From Streptomyces sp. P9-A2 (lineage in GTDB: Bacteria > Actinomycetota > Actinomycetes > Streptomycetales > Streptomycetaceae): 64,000 bases of DNA. Of this stretch, positions 62,792 to 64,000 are shown one piece after another. Numbering within the stretch: the first letter of the stretch is position 1; each line of letters opens with the position of its first letter. The DNA is taken from the NCBI RefSeq assembly GCF_036634175.1, contig NZ_JAZIFX010000001.1, forward strand, positions 5,332,001-5,396,000, read 5' to 3'. The notes beneath the pieces are model-generated. The model was not told the DNA's origin. It searched no databases and saw only the letters and a program-made list of their open reading frames with translations. A program made the position numbers and the translations under genes.

Positions 62792-63430
62792 CTACTGCTC
62801 GCTGCCGTGCAGCGGGAATCCGGCGATACCCCGCCAGGCCAGCGAGGTCAGCAGCTGGACCGCCTGGTCGCGCGGCACACTGCGGTCGCTGTGCAGCCAG
62901 GACCGTGCGACCACCTGGGCCAGCCCGCCCAGCCCCGAGGCGAGCAGCATCGACTCCTGGCGCGAGAGCCCGGTGTCCTCGGCGATGACGTCGCAGATCG
63001 CCTCGGCGCAGTCGTTGGTGACCCGGTCCACCCGCTCGCGCACGGCGGGCTCGTTCGTCAGGTCCGACTCGAAGACCAGACGGAAGGCACCACCGTCGTC
63101 CTCGACGTACGCGAAGTAGGCGTCCATGGTCGCCCGTACGCGCTGCTTGTTGTCGTGCGTCGACGCGAGCGCGTGGCGCACCGACTGGATCAGCGACTCG
63201 CAGTGCTGGTCCAGCAGTGCCAGATAAAGGTCGAGCTTGCCCGGGAAATGCTGGTAGAGCACCGGCTTGCTGACCCCCGCACGCTCGGCGATGTCGTCCA
63301 TCGCCGCCGCGTGGTAACCCTGCGCGACGAACACTTCCTGGGCGGCGCCCAGGAGCTGGTTCCGTCGGGCACGGCGCGGCAGGCGTGTACCCCTCGGGCG
63401 CACGGTCTCTGTCTGCTCGATGGCTGTCAC
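62792..63430 (-). CDS. TetR-family regulator
   Basis: 212 residues from GTG 63430 (GGAGG upstream). TetR N-terminus: RNQLLGAAQEVFVAQGYHAA and MDDIAERAGVSKPVLYQHFP. C-terminal ligand domain (SMLLASGLGGLAQVVARSWL). Upstream of DUF3107 on the same strand, 174 bases apart. Target unknown. Confidence 0.93.
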   Translation of the reverse strand: MTAIEQTETVRPRGTRLPRRARRNQLLGAAQEVFVAQGYHAAAMDDIAERAGVSKPVLYQHFPGKLDLYLALLDQHCESLIQSVRHALASTHDNKQRVRATMDAYFAYVEDDGGAFRLVFESDLTNEPAVRERVDRVTNDCAEAICDVIAEDTGLSRQESMLLASGLGGLAQVVARSWLHSDRSVPRDQAVQLLTSLAWRGIAGFPLHGSEQ

Positions 63431-63657
63431 GCCGCCTCCCATTGTCGTCCACGTGCGGTGTGAGCCGCGCCGTCATCGTACTTTTCGGTAACCGTGCTGT
63501 GCGCGGTGAGAGCGCAGAATTTCACGGACCGGACGACGCCGAAATCCGTACGGACGGTTTCAAAAGCTGTCAGACGGGGCAAGGCGGCGCCTCGGTTCCG
63601 TATGTGCCCTTCTCGTGCGGGCACCCTTCGGCGGCCTCCCCGGCTCTCTCGTCACCG

Positions 63658-63885
63658 TCACCGGTAGTCGTCCTCGTCGAGGGAGACGATCCTGGCCTGC
63701 TCGACGAGGTCCGCCTCGTTGGCCCGGTCGATGTCGGCGCCGGCCAGAGAGTCGTCGCGGTCCGGGGTGAGGTCCGTGAGCTGTTCGGCCGTGTCGGCCT
63801 CCGGCGCCTCGACGTCGTACTCCGGGCTTTCGCGGGCGTCGTCGGTTTCCTCGAACGTCTCGGGATCGGTGGGGTCTGTGGCCAT
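63658..63885 (-). CDS. Small acidic conserved protein
   Basis: 75 residues, very acidic (TDPTDPETFEETDDARESPE, then DRANEADLVEQARIVSLDED). AAGGGG precedes ATG 63885. Likely intrinsically disordered; unknown function. The rest of the window to 64000 holds its promoter region. Confidence 0.7.
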   Translation of the reverse strand: MATDPTDPETFEETDDARESPEYDVEAPEADTAEQLTDLTPDRDDSLAGADIDRANEADLVEQARIVSLDEDDYR

Positions 63886-64000
63886 GGCTGGGCCCCTTCC
63901 TACGAACGTCCCCGGAGTTGTGCGGGGACCACATACGGGTGCCCTGGGTACGAGCCTAGGAGACACCCGATCCGAGCGCTATGCGATCCGCGACCGGGAT

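Overview
The window is chromosomal DNA of a high-GC actinomycete, almost certainly a Streptomyces. Support: very strong GC3 bias, many GTG/TTG starts, mycothiol synthesis (MshB), genus-typical XRE/DUF397 and RsbW-like ATPase genes, and lipoproteins and small conserved proteins of that genus. No rRNA, tRNA, CRISPR array or intact mobile element was seen.

The left part (about 1-25 kb) is accessory. It holds a truncated serine hydrolase, an amidase, a small secreted cysteine protein followed by a three-gene ABC exporter, an XRE/DUF397 pair, and many broken genes. The broken genes are pieces of four unrelated transposase families (IS1380-, IS630-, Tn3- and IS5-like), an Rhs/YD protein split around a frameshifted membrane gene, a DNA-binding protein that lost its middle, a truncated response regulator, a frameshifted lipoprotein and a frameshifted DUF2252 gene. 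Intact genes in this part include flotillin with an NfeD-like partner, septum-formation and other lipoproteins, mshB with a small membrane gene, and a large peptidoglycan-binding-type membrane protein. A MarR repressor with a leaderless promoter precedes a DHA2 drug-efflux gene (23.8-26.2 kb).

From about 28.8 to 51.4 kb the order is core genome and closely follows a conserved actinobacterial block known from Mycobacterium tuberculosis (mshB, fdxC, dapC, dapE, LOG, folP2, DivIVA-like, tagA, DUF3117, methyltransferase, sigE, rseA, htrA, tatB, mrp, DUF1003, MgtE-N/CBS, corA). It joins lysine/diaminopimelate synthesis (dapC, dapE), an alkylation-repair glycosylase, and an envelope-stress unit. 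In that unit an ECF sigma factor, its zinc anti-sigma factor, a membrane HtrA protease and TatB are adjacent, with an ECF-like promoter upstream. The mrp to corA stretch adds Fe-S ATPase and magnesium functions.

The right part (52-64 kb) holds conserved streptomycete genes: SUFU-domain, zinc-ribbon, PHP, MarC, NYN, alpha/beta hydrolase, a DEAD-box helicase with a CTG start and a long arginine/lysine repeat tail, a leaderless ferritin-like gene, DUF3107 and a TetR regulator. Intergenic DNA is rich in short GC minisatellites and in perfect hairpins that look like terminators.
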